This document shows, in pieces, positions 1 through 7,090 of a stretch of 64,000 bases of DNA. The DNA is from DASUPK01 sp963848955 (GTDB lineage Bacteria > Actinomycetota > Thermoleophilia > Solirubrobacterales > 70-9): positions 43,810 through 107,809 of the forward strand of contig CAWKFQ010000019.1 of the NCBI GenBank assembly GCA_963848955.1, given 5' to 3'. Within the stretch, counting starts at the first letter, position 1; each line of letters opens with the position of its first letter. The notes under the pieces were generated by a model. That model searched no databases, had not been told where the DNA came from, and was given only the letters and a program-made list of their open reading frames with translations. The position numbers and the translations under genes were made by a program.

Positions 1-230
1 GCGCGCAGCTCCCGGTCGAGGCGCTCGTAGTCCTCTTGGGTCAGCTTGCCGGCCGCGCGGTCGGTCTCCGCGTCCCGGATCTGCCGGTATTTCGCGGTCT
101 TGCGCGCCTCGAGGTCGGCGAGCTCGGCCACGGCCGGATCCTCGCGCTCCGTCGGCTCGCGATCGCGAAGGGGCGCGGTCACGAACCAGGCGACCAGCAC
201 GACGATGACCAGGGCGAGGACGATCTCCAT
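1..230 (-). CDS. CcmI-like cytochrome c biogenesis protein, N-terminal part
   Basis: This gene is cut by the window edge; about 76 N-terminal residues are visible. An N-terminal hydrophobic helix (MEIVLALVIVVLVAWF) is followed by an acidic/basic helix with an ARKTAKYRQIRDAE stretch, the pattern of short CcmI-type or zinc-ribbon proteins encoded beside actinobacterial ccm genes. It lies 100 bases downstream of ccmF on the same strand, so it is probably the third gene of a ccmE-ccmF-ccmI unit. In that pathway CcmI-type proteins help present apocytochrome c to the heme lyase; this specific role is inferred from position. The ATG at 230 is the first that fits the helix. Confidence 0.6.
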   Translation of the reverse strand, partial: MEIVLALVIVVLVAWFVTAPLRDREPTEREDPAVAELADLEARKTAKYRQIRDAETDRAAGKLTQEDYERLDRELR

Positions 231-329
231 GGCATCAGGCTAGGCGCGCCGCGGGGATGAGGCGGAGGGTGCTCCGATGATGCGAGGGCGCGCGACAGCG
301 CGACCCGTGAGGGATCGCAGGAGCAACCG

Positions 330-2528
330 TTAGGTGGTGGGCTCGGTGGCCGTCCCCAGTTCCCGGCCGAGGCGCGCCCGGTAGGCCGCCTCGAGGCGCC
401 GCCGGGACTCGAGCGCGGGCCAGCCCGCCATCACCGCCCCGGCCAGCGCGATCAGGGCGCCGATCCAGATCCAGCCGACCAGCGGGTTGACGATCACCCG
501 GAAGTTGGCCGGCGGAGGGTTCTGAACGTAGTGCTGGACGAGCGCGAGGATCGCGAACTCCTGCGCAGCGGGCGGCAGGTCAGCGAGCTGGCGGTTGCCG
601 CGTTTGATGTCGGGATTGAGCACCGAGAGGTCGGGCTGGAAGGCCGTCCACAGGTCCCCGCCGGCGCGGCTCCGAAGGCCCACCTCGCTGGTCGACTCCC
701 CCATGAAGTAGCGCCCGATCGCCCCCGCGCTCGGATCATTGGTCGGGTAGTAGTTGCGCGTCGGGGTGAGCGTGCCGACGCTCTTTCCGTCGCGCGTGAC
801 GTTCAGATGGGAGACGAAGGCCAGCCGCTCCGGCTGGGGATCGGAGGTCAGGTTGTCGTAGTGGATGGTGTAGTCGCCGACGTCGGCGGACTGCCCGACC
901 TGGAGGTGGAGGTCGCGGTTGGTCTGGAAGCTCGAGGAGGCCGCGATCCCGACCAGGGTGAGGGCGATCCCGGCGTGCACGATGTAGCCGCCGTAGCGGC
1001 GGCGGTTCCTCGCCAGCGCCTGCGCAAGCGCCCGCGGTGTCGACTCGCCGGTCAGCGCGCGGCGGGTGGACCCGGCCCGCCAGAACTCGCCCGCCAGCGC
1101 GACCAGCGTGAACGCCGCGAACCCGAAGACGAAGAGCGCCCAGGGATGCGCGCGCGCGTCGCTCACCGCCAGCAGGACGACGATCGTCGCGAGGGCCGCG
1201 AGCCCAGGTAAGAGCAGCAGTCGCCGAGCGGCGCTCGGGCTCAGCCTGCCCCAGGCGAGCAGCGGTCCGATCCCGGTGAAGAGCACCAGCAGGACGCCGA
1301 TCGGCGTCACGTAGCGGTTGAACCAGGGAGCGGCCAGCGAGTGCTTCTCGCCGGTGAAGAACTCTGAGATCAGTGGGAAGAACGTCCCCCAGAAGATCAC
1401 CACCGCCAGTCCGACCAGCAGGAGGTTGTTGACCAGGAAGATCGACTCGCGCGAGAGCGGTGACTCGATCCGCCGCTCGGGCCGCAGCTGGTCGAGCCTC
1501 GAGACGATCAACACCGTCGAGCCGATCGCGACCACGGCGATCAGCCCGAGCAGCGGACCGCCGACCGTCGAGGCGCCGAACGCGTGGATCGACTGCAGGA
1601 CGCCCGAGCGCACCAGGAATGTCCCGAGCAGGCAGAGGGTGAACGTCCCGCAGATCAGGCTGACGTTCCAGACCTTCAGCATCCCCCGCTTCTCCTGGAC
1701 CATCACCGAGTGCAGGAAGGCGGTGCCGACGAGGAAGGGCATGAGCGCCGCGTTCTCGACCGGGTCCCAGCCCCAGTAGCCGCCCCAGCCGAGCTCCTCA
1801 TACGACCAGCGCGATCCGAGCAACAGGCCGATGCCGAGGAACGTCCAGGCGAGGAGGGCGAAGTTACGGGTGGTACGGATCCAGCTGGCGTCGAGCCGGC
1901 GGGCGATCAGCGCGCCGACGGCGAAGGCGAAGGGAATCGACCAGAAGACGTAGCCGGAGTAGAGCATCGGCGGGTGGACCGCCATGTAGGGGTTGCGGAG
2001 GAGCGGGGTGAGCCCGGCCCCCTCCGCCGGCGCCGGGTCGAGGTGGGCGAAAGGCTGCGCCTTGAAGATCATCAGCCCGACGAAGAAGGAGCCGATGCCG
2101 GCCAGCACCGCGGTCGCCCAGGGGACGATCTCGCGGTGCCGGTTGCGGGTGATGAAGAGGACGCCGCTGGAGGCGAGCGAGAGCACCCAGGCCCAGAGCA
2201 GCAGCGAGCCCTCCTGGCTCGACCACATCGCGGTCAGCTTGTAGAAGGTGGGCGTGGTGGTCGAGGAGTGGTCGGCGACCAGCGCGAAGCCGAAGTCGTC
2301 GCGCAGAAAGGCGATCTCGATGATCACCACTGCCGTCGTGAGCAGCCCGGCCATCGCGTAGACCGCCCGGCGCGCGGAGAGCACCCAGCGGCGGTCGCCG
2401 GTGCGGCCCCCATAGACGCCGGCGCCCGCCGCGTAGAGGGCGGCGATGAGCGCGGCGGCCAGCAGTGCGGAGCCGAGGATGGTCAGCTGGACTGCCCCGG
2501 CGTGGTGGTCGTGAACTTCGACGGGCAC
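330..2528 (-). CDS. ccmF: Heme lyase CcmF, cytochrome c maturation
   Basis: This is a 732-residue polytopic membrane protein of the CcmF/NrfE family, which ligates heme to apocytochrome c in System I. The tryptophan-rich heme-handling signature WGGYWGWDPVENAALMPF is present near residue 240, with about a dozen hydrophobic segments and a C-terminal periplasmic domain before the last membrane helix. Length matches the family (about 630-750). The start overlaps the 3' end of ccmE by 46 bases; no closer ATG or GTG precedes the first membrane helix, so the overlap is accepted. It is co-transcribed with ccmE and the ccmI-like gene. Confidence 0.95.
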   Translation of the reverse strand: MPVEVHDHHAGAVQLTILGSALLAAALIAALYAAGAGVYGGRTGDRRWVLSARRAVYAMAGLLTTAVVIIEIAFLRDDFGFALVADHSSTTTPTFYKLTAMWSSQEGSLLLWAWVLSLASSGVLFITRNRHREIVPWATAVLAGIGSFFVGLMIFKAQPFAHLDPAPAEGAGLTPLLRNPYMAVHPPMLYSGYVFWSIPFAFAVGALIARRLDASWIRTTRNFALLAWTFLGIGLLLGSRWSYEELGWGGYWGWDPVENAALMPFLVGTAFLHSVMVQEKRGMLKVWNVSLICGTFTLCLLGTFLVRSGVLQSIHAFGASTVGGPLLGLIAVVAIGSTVLIVSRLDQLRPERRIESPLSRESIFLVNNLLLVGLAVVIFWGTFFPLISEFFTGEKHSLAAPWFNRYVTPIGVLLVLFTGIGPLLAWGRLSPSAARRLLLLPGLAALATIVVLLAVSDARAHPWALFVFGFAAFTLVALAGEFWRAGSTRRALTGESTPRALAQALARNRRRYGGYIVHAGIALTLVGIAASSSFQTNRDLHLQVGQSADVGDYTIHYDNLTSDPQPERLAFVSHLNVTRDGKSVGTLTPTRNYYPTNDPSAGAIGRYFMGESTSEVGLRSRAGGDLWTAFQPDLSVLNPDIKRGNRQLADLPPAAQEFAILALVQHYVQNPPPANFRVIVNPLVGWIWIGALIALAGAVMAGWPALESRRRLEAAYRARLGRELGTATEPTT

Positions 2529-2890
2529 TTCGTGATCAGGCTGTCCCGCTCGCCCACGAAGGTGCCGTCCTGGAGCTTGCCGGTGACGATCACCTCTCGC
2601 CCGTCGCGGAACGGATCCGGAACCGTGCCGCTGTAGGTGACCGGGATCGGGTCGGTGCCGTCGCGGTCGGAGATCCGGAAGTCGAGCTGGTCGCCCGCGT
2701 GCTGGATCGAGCCGGGCACGACCTTGCCGGTCAGCTCATAGGTCCCACCCGGGTTCGACTGGAGCAGCTGCGAGGGCTCCTTGGCCTCGGTCGAGGCGCT
2801 GAACGACGTGTACACCAGTCCCGCCGCGAGCAGAACCGCGGCGGACAGCGCAATGACCAGCCGGATCTTTCGTTTGCGCGATGGATCCAC
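2483..2890 (-). CDS. ccmE: Heme chaperone CcmE, Cys-type variant
   Basis: A 135-residue protein with an N-terminal membrane anchor (residues 9-29) and an OB-fold periplasmic domain (TYELTGKVVPGSI, DFRISDRDG, PVTYSGTVPDPFRDG). CcmE carries heme covalently and hands it to CcmF. The classical heme-binding motif is HxxxY; here the equivalent site reads LITKCPSKF, with Cys122 in place of His and Phe126 in place of Tyr. Cys-type CcmE proteins (CxxxY) are known from archaea and Desulfovibrio. The gene is the first of the minus-strand ccm unit, divergent from the nucleotidyltransferase gene with only about 45 bases between them. Confidence 0.9.
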   Translation of the reverse strand: MDPSRKRKIRLVIALSAAVLLAAGLVYTSFSASTEAKEPSQLLQSNPGGTYELTGKVVPGSIQHAGDQLDFRISDRDGTDPIPVTYSGTVPDPFRDGREVIVTGKLQDGTFVGERDSLITKCPSKFTTTTPGQSS

Positions 2891-2935
2891 TGCAGCTGGG
2901 ATTATCGCAAGCGACCTCTAGCATCGCACCCGCCC

Positions 2936-3667
2936 TTGGAGCCTCTCGAACCAGTCGTGATCCTGTGCGGTGGCCGGGGAACCCGGCTTCGCGAGCACGC
3001 GGAATCGATTCCCAAGGCGCTGGTTGAGATCGGCGGCCGGCCGATCCTCTGGCATGTGATCTCGATCTACAGCTCGCAGGGCTTCTCCCGCTTCCTGCTG
3101 CTCACGGGTTACAAGGGCGAGCTGATTGCGGACTGGGCCAGGCAGACCCCCTGGCGGGTCGGCGCCCGCGTCGATTGCCTGGACACCGGGGTCGACACCC
3201 CGACCGGCGGCCGGATCAAGCTGGCCGAGGACCGCATCGACGGGCCTTTCTCCGCTACCTACGCCGACGGGGTGGCCGACATCGACCTCTCGGCCCTCAC
3301 CGCATTCCACCGCGAGCGTGACGCGCTGGCGACCGTGACTGTCGTGCGTCCCGAGCTTCAATTCGGCGTCGCCGAGCTCGATGACGAGGACCGCGTTCGC
3401 GGCTTTCATGAGAAGCCCCGGGTCGACAGCTGGATCAACGGCGGGTTCTTCTGCCTCGAGCCGGGCGTGTTCGACTACCTGAGCGTGGACAGCGTCCTGG
3501 AGCGCGAACCACTGGAGGGGCTCTCGGCCGATGGGCAGCTCCGCGCCTATCGCCACCGGGGTTTCTGGGACTGCATGGACACCTACAAGGACGCGGTGCT
3601 GCTCAACGATCTCTGGTCGTCGGGTGATCCTCCCTGGCGGGTCTGGGCAGAGGAGTCGGCTCTGTGA
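2936..3667 (+). CDS. rfbF: Glucose-1-phosphate cytidylyltransferase (RfbF-like)
   Basis: A nucleotidyltransferase of about 243 residues that would make CDP-glucose from CTP and glucose-1-phosphate. It has the N-terminal nucleotide-binding signature ILCGGRGTRLREH, the sugar-phosphate segment IPKALVEIGGRPILWH, a YADGVADID metal-binding loop and an NGGFFCLEPGVFDYL segment, all typical of RfbF. The start is uncertain: TTG at 2936 gives a short leader before VVILCGG, and GTG at 2957 would begin almost inside the motif. The stop overlaps the next gene by four bases (GTGA), which encodes the following enzyme of the same pathway. Confidence 0.85.
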   Translation: MEPLEPVVILCGGRGTRLREHAESIPKALVEIGGRPILWHVISIYSSQGFSRFLLLTGYKGELIADWARQTPWRVGARVDCLDTGVDTPTGGRIKLAEDRIDGPFSATYADGVADIDLSALTAFHRERDALATVTVVRPELQFGVAELDDEDRVRGFHEKPRVDSWINGGFFCLEPGVFDYLSVDSVLEREPLEGLSADGQLRAYRHRGFWDCMDTYKDAVLLNDLWSSGDPPWRVWAEESAL

Positions 3668-4638
3668 GGGCGCTGGTCACGGGGGCTCGGGGCTTCGCCG
3701 CGTCCTGGCTCGCCAAGGCTCTTCTGGAAGAGGGCGCGGAGGTGACCTCGATCGACCGCGATGGTGCCTCGCCCAGCGGCCTCGAGCTGCAGGGGATCGC
3801 GGGCGATGTGAACGACGTCGTCGCGGACCTCCGTGACTACGACTCGGTGCTCGATCTGCTGCGATCGGATCGGATCGACTCCGTCTTTCACCTCGCCGCT
3901 CAGCCGATCGTGGGCGACGCCAACGCCTCCCCCCTGCCGACCTTCGAGACGAACATCGGGGGCACCTGGGTCTTGCTCGAAGCCTGTCGGGAGCTCGGCG
4001 TCGAGAGGGTCATCGTCGCCTCCTCGGACAAGGCGTACGGCCCCCACGATCAGCTGCCCTACACCGAGGACGCCGCGCTGCAGCCGATCTTCCCCTATGA
4101 CGTCTCCAAGGCGGCGACCGACCTGATCGCGCGCAGTTACTGGCACACCTTCGGGCTGCCGGTCGCCGTGACACGCTTCGCCAACCTCTACGGCGGCGGG
4201 GAGCGAAACTTCTCGCGCCTGATCCCCGAAACGGTCACGGCGGTGCTCGACGGACGCCGCCCAGTCATCCGCTCCGACGGCTCCCCCGAGCGCGACTTCC
4301 TCTACGTCGAGGACGCCGCCAGCGCGTACCTGGCGGTGGCCGAGGCGCTGGAGACGTCCGGGGTCGGCGGCGAGGCCTTCAACGCCGGCTGGGGCCGGCC
4401 GCATCCGGTCCGCGAGGTGATCGACCTGATCTGCGAACTGGGTCCGAACGACGTCGAGCCCGACTACCAGGGGACCGGCAACCCGCCCGGAGAGATCGAC
4501 CGGCAGTACCTCGACTCGACCAAGATCCGGGAGCGGATCGGCTGGGAGCCGAAGGTCGGCCTCCGTGAGGGAATCAGTCGGACACTCGAGTGGTACGCCG
4601 CTCATCCGGACGTCCGTCCGACGGTCCGATCCGCTTGA
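3664..4638 (+). CDS. rfbG: CDP-glucose 4,6-dehydratase (RfbG-like, SDR family)
   Basis: A 324-residue extended short-chain dehydrogenase. It has an N-terminal NAD-binding motif (VTGARGFAASWL), a catalytic Ser-Ser/YxxxK arrangement (ASSDKAYG, then YDVSKAATDLIA), and RFANLYGGGERNFSRLIPET, which is diagnostic of CDP-glucose 4,6-dehydratases. The product, CDP-4-keto-6-deoxyglucose, feeds 3,6-dideoxyhexose or other deoxysugar synthesis. It starts with GTG overlapping the rfbF stop, so the two are translationally coupled. No downstream sugar-tailoring gene is present in the window. The pair is inserted between the two halves of the ccm gene set. Confidence 0.88.
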   Translation: MRALVTGARGFAASWLAKALLEEGAEVTSIDRDGASPSGLELQGIAGDVNDVVADLRDYDSVLDLLRSDRIDSVFHLAAQPIVGDANASPLPTFETNIGGTWVLLEACRELGVERVIVASSDKAYGPHDQLPYTEDAALQPIFPYDVSKAATDLIARSYWHTFGLPVAVTRFANLYGGGERNFSRLIPETVTAVLDGRRPVIRSDGSPERDFLYVEDAASAYLAVAEALETSGVGGEAFNAGWGRPHPVREVIDLICELGPNDVEPDYQGTGNPPGEIDRQYLDSTKIRERIGWEPKVGLREGISRTLEWYAAHPDVRPTVRSA

Positions 4639-4942
4639 GGGCGAACTCGACCGCTCGTGCGGCGGGCCGGAACGGCAGCAGGATCCCCGCCGCCCTCCCA
4701 CCGAACCCGGGGTAGTCCAGCTTCTCGAGGATGGCCTCGGCCTCACGCCGCTCTCGGGAGCTCAACCTGGAGGGCATGCCCCTCGACTTGACCAGGAGCT
4801 CGCGTGCGCGGCGGCGCTCGTCACGGTCGAGACGTCGCCAGTGCCGATTGGCGATCCAGCCGACCTCGATCGCCGCCAGGACCCAGAGGCGTTCTGCGAG
4901 CCAGTGGCTGCGCCGTGCGATTCTGCGAGCAATACGTACCAG
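4574..4942 (-). CDS. Small basic hypothetical protein next to tRNA-Gly
   Basis: An open frame of roughly 120 residues with a basic, tryptophan-containing N-terminus (RIARRIARRSHWLAERLW), a middle segment IANRHWRRLDRDERRRAREL and a C-terminal PSRLSSRERREAEAILEKL helix followed by a short hydrophobic stretch. The pattern is like small uncharacterised proteins of Solirubrobacterales, but I assign no function. No ATG or GTG is available at the expected N-terminus; CTG at 4942 is possible, or ATG at 4777 if shorter. The last 22 codons overlap the 3' end of rfbG on the other strand. Confidence 0.45.
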   Translation of the reverse strand: MVRIARRIARRSHWLAERLWVLAAIEVGWIANRHWRRLDRDERRRARELLVKSRGMPSRLSSRERREAEAILEKLDYPGFGGRAAGILLPFRPAARAVEFALKRIGPSDGRPDERRTTRVSD

Positions 4943-4944
4943 GA

Positions 4945-5017
4945 AGCGGCGGACGGGTTTCGAACCCGCGACCTCGAGCTTGGGAAGCTCGCGCTCTACC
5001 TACTGAGCTACCGCCGC
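4945..5017 (-). tRNA. tRNA-Gly (anticodon CCC)
   Basis: A full cloverleaf is visible on the minus strand: acceptor stem GCGGCGG/CCGCCGC, D-arm GCTC..GAGC, anticodon stem CGAGC/GCTCG with loop TTCCCAA (anticodon CCC), and a T-arm with the invariant TTCGAAA loop. The 3' CCA is not encoded. It lies between a small hypothetical gene and ccmG. Confidence 0.95.
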
Positions 5018-5057
5018 AGAGCCGCCCAGTTTAGGTCCCGTCTTTAGCCTTCGCGGC

Positions 5058-5582
5058 ATGGGCACCAAGGGGATCGTCGTCTTGATCGGTGTGCTGGCTG
5101 TCGTGGGGCTGCTTGCCTACGGTCTGCTCACCAAGGGTGGTTCAACGGTCGCGGTGGGAGACCCCGCGCCCGACAAGCAGCTCTCCCGGCTAACGGGCAG
5201 CGGCAGCGGCGACATCGCCGACTATCGCGGGCGCTGGGTGCTGGTCAACTTCTGGGCCTCATGGTGCGCTCCATGCCGCTCCGAGGCCCCGGCCCTCGAG
5301 ACCTTCCAGAACCGGCATGCGCAGCAGGGTTTCACCGTCCTCGGCATCAACCTCGACGACAACACTGATGACGCGGCCGCCTTCGTTCGGCGTTACGGGC
5401 TCACCTACCCGCAGCTTCGCGATGGGGATGGCAGCGACCGGCGCGACGCTTACGGCATGACCGGCTTCCCTGAATCCTTCCTGGTCGACCCGAGCGGGAA
5501 GCTGGCGCTGATCAGACGGGGCGCGGTGGACGAGAGCTATCTGACCGATCAGGTCGCGCCCCTGATCGAATCGCGCTCGTGA
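5058..5582 (+). CDS. ccmG: Thiol-disulfide reductase CcmG/TlpA family
   Basis: A 174-residue protein with one N-terminal membrane helix (residues 5-25) and a periplasmic thioredoxin fold. The redox site is WASWCAPC near residue 70, and the cis-proline loop is GFPESFLVD. TlpA/CcmG proteins keep the apocytochrome c CxxCH cysteines reduced for heme attachment. It overlaps ccmH by four bases, and the two form a second ccm unit about 2.2 kb from ccmE on the opposite strand. Confidence 0.9.
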   Translation: MGTKGIVVLIGVLAVVGLLAYGLLTKGGSTVAVGDPAPDKQLSRLTGSGSGDIADYRGRWVLVNFWASWCAPCRSEAPALETFQNRHAQQGFTVLGINLDDNTDDAAAFVRRYGLTYPQLRDGDGSDRRDAYGMTGFPESFLVDPSGKLALIRRGAVDESYLTDQVAPLIESRS

Positions 5583-6031
5583 TCCGCCCCCTGCTCATCA
5601 TGGGCACGATCGCGCTCCTCCTGTCGGGTCCGAGCTCGGCAATTGCGGCGGAGGCGCGGGCGTCCTTGCCCGACGTCGAGGACGAGGTGATGTGCACGAT
5701 CTGCGGGACGCTGCTTGCCGAGTCCGACTCCCCCCAGGCCGACCGGGAGCGGGCCCTGATCCGCAAGCTGATCGCGCAGGGCGAGGACAAGGACCAGATC
5801 AAGGACGCCCTCGTGGCGGAGTATGGCCCGCGCGTCCTCGCCACGCCGAGCGGGCACGGCTTCGACCTGCTCGCCTGGCTGGTGCCCGGCGTTGGAATCC
5901 TGCTCGCCGCCGGCGCAATCGGCTACTTCGCAGTCCGGAGAGTGGGCCGGCGACCAACGGACTCGGGGCCGGCACTCGACCCGGCCGAGCGCTCCCGCCT
6001 CGACGAGGACATGGCGCGTTACGACCTCTAG
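5579..6031 (+). CDS. ccmH: Cytochrome c biogenesis protein CcmH/CycL
   Basis: A 150-residue protein with a signal-like N-terminal helix, a small three-helix domain containing the redox pair in VMCTICGTLLAES (family motif LRCxxC), and a C-terminal membrane helix (LLAWLVPGVGILLAAGAI). CcmH works with CcmG in reducing apocytochrome cysteines. The GTG start overlaps the ccmG stop (GTGA). The gene ends five bases before the end of the convergent epimerase gene. Confidence 0.9.
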   Translation: MIRPLLIMGTIALLLSGPSSAIAAEARASLPDVEDEVMCTICGTLLAESDSPQADRERALIRKLIAQGEDKDQIKDALVAEYGPRVLATPSGHGFDLLAWLVPGVGILLAAGAIGYFAVRRVGRRPTDSGPALDPAERSRLDEDMARYDL

Positions 6032-6035
6032 TACT

Positions 6036-7056
6036 TCAAAAGGCGTTGATCCGTCCTAGGCACCGACCCGCTGCGGCGAGCTGGTCGTGGATCCAGCGGT
6101 ACGTCTGCTCCAGCCCGTCCGCGAGCGGGATGGCTGGGCTCCCAGCCGAGCTCCGCTCGTGATCAGCGTGTTGTCGCTGTTGCGGCCGCGGACGCCCTGC
6201 GGCGCGTCAGGTCGTAGCTGCGCGCTCGAGCTCGATGCCGGCGATCTCCTCGACGATGTCGACGAGCTGGTTGATCGTCACGAGCTCGGTCGCTGCCGAG
6301 GTTGATCGGCTCGTGACGTCGCTGTCCATGAGCGCGCTGCGTGCCGTCGACGCAGTCGTCGATGTACATGAAGCTGCGCGTCTGCTCGCCGTCGCCCCAG
6401 ATCTCGATCTCGTGGCTTGCCCGAGCAGCTTCGCCTCGGCGACCTTGCGGCAGATCGCGGCCGGCGCCTTCTCGCGGCCGCCGTCGCAGGTGCCGTGCGG
6501 GCCGTAGACGTTGTGGTAGCGGGCGACGCGCGTCTCGAGCCCGAAGTCCTCGCGGAAGTGCCGGCACATCCGCTCGCGTGAACAGCTTCTCCCAGCCGTA
6601 GCCGTCCTCGGGCATCGCCGGGTAGGCGTCCGCCTCCTGCAGCGGCGTCGACGTCGGCGCGCGTCTGCTTGTCGGCGGCGTAGACGCACGCCGACGAGGA
6701 GTAGAAGAAGCGCTCGACGCCGGCGTCGCGCGGCGGCCATCAGCAGGTGCGTGTTGATCAGCACCGACAGCATGCAGAGCGGCCTTGTTGTTCTCGATGA
6801 AGCCCATGCCGCCCATGTCGGCGGCGAGGTTGTAGACCGTCGCTCGCGCCGGCGACGGCCGCTGCGGCAGGCCTCGCGTCGGCGCAGGTCGAGCTGCGAG
6901 GTTCTCGACGTCGTCGAAGCGCTGGTACCACTCGTCGAGCGGCTTGACGTCGACGGCGCGGACGTCGGCGTCCCTGCGGCGAGCAGGTCCGCGCACGAGG
7001 TGGCCGCCGATGAAGCCGCCGCCGCCGGTGACGAGGATCAGATCGTCGTCACTCAC
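6036..7056 (-). CDS. GDP-mannose 3,5-epimerase-like SDR, frame broken
   Basis: Translated pieces in different frames join into one extended SDR. These are the N-terminal ILVTGGGGFIGGHLVR, then YNLAADMGGMGFIENNK, then YHNVYGPHGTCDGGREKAPA, then EIWGDGEQTRSFMYIDDCVDG, and finally GVRGRNSDN and a TYRWIHDQL tail. The MGGMGFI and GREKAPAA motifs are those of GDP-mannose 3,5-epimerase, which makes GDP-L-galactose and GDP-L-gulose. GTG at 7056 has a good ribosome site (GGGAGGAAC). At least six indels interrupt the frame, and I treat them as sequence errors. It follows argS by 35 bases on the same strand. Confidence 0.75.
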
Positions 7057-7090
7057 GTCAGTTCCTCCCGTGATCTGCCGGCGACAGCAA

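Noticed and set aside
1584..2636. A 350-codon plus-strand frame opposite ccmF
   Set aside because: It is antisense to a clear ccmF with membrane helices and the WGWD motif. Its composition (Arg/Glu/Pro-rich) is typical of a shadow frame.
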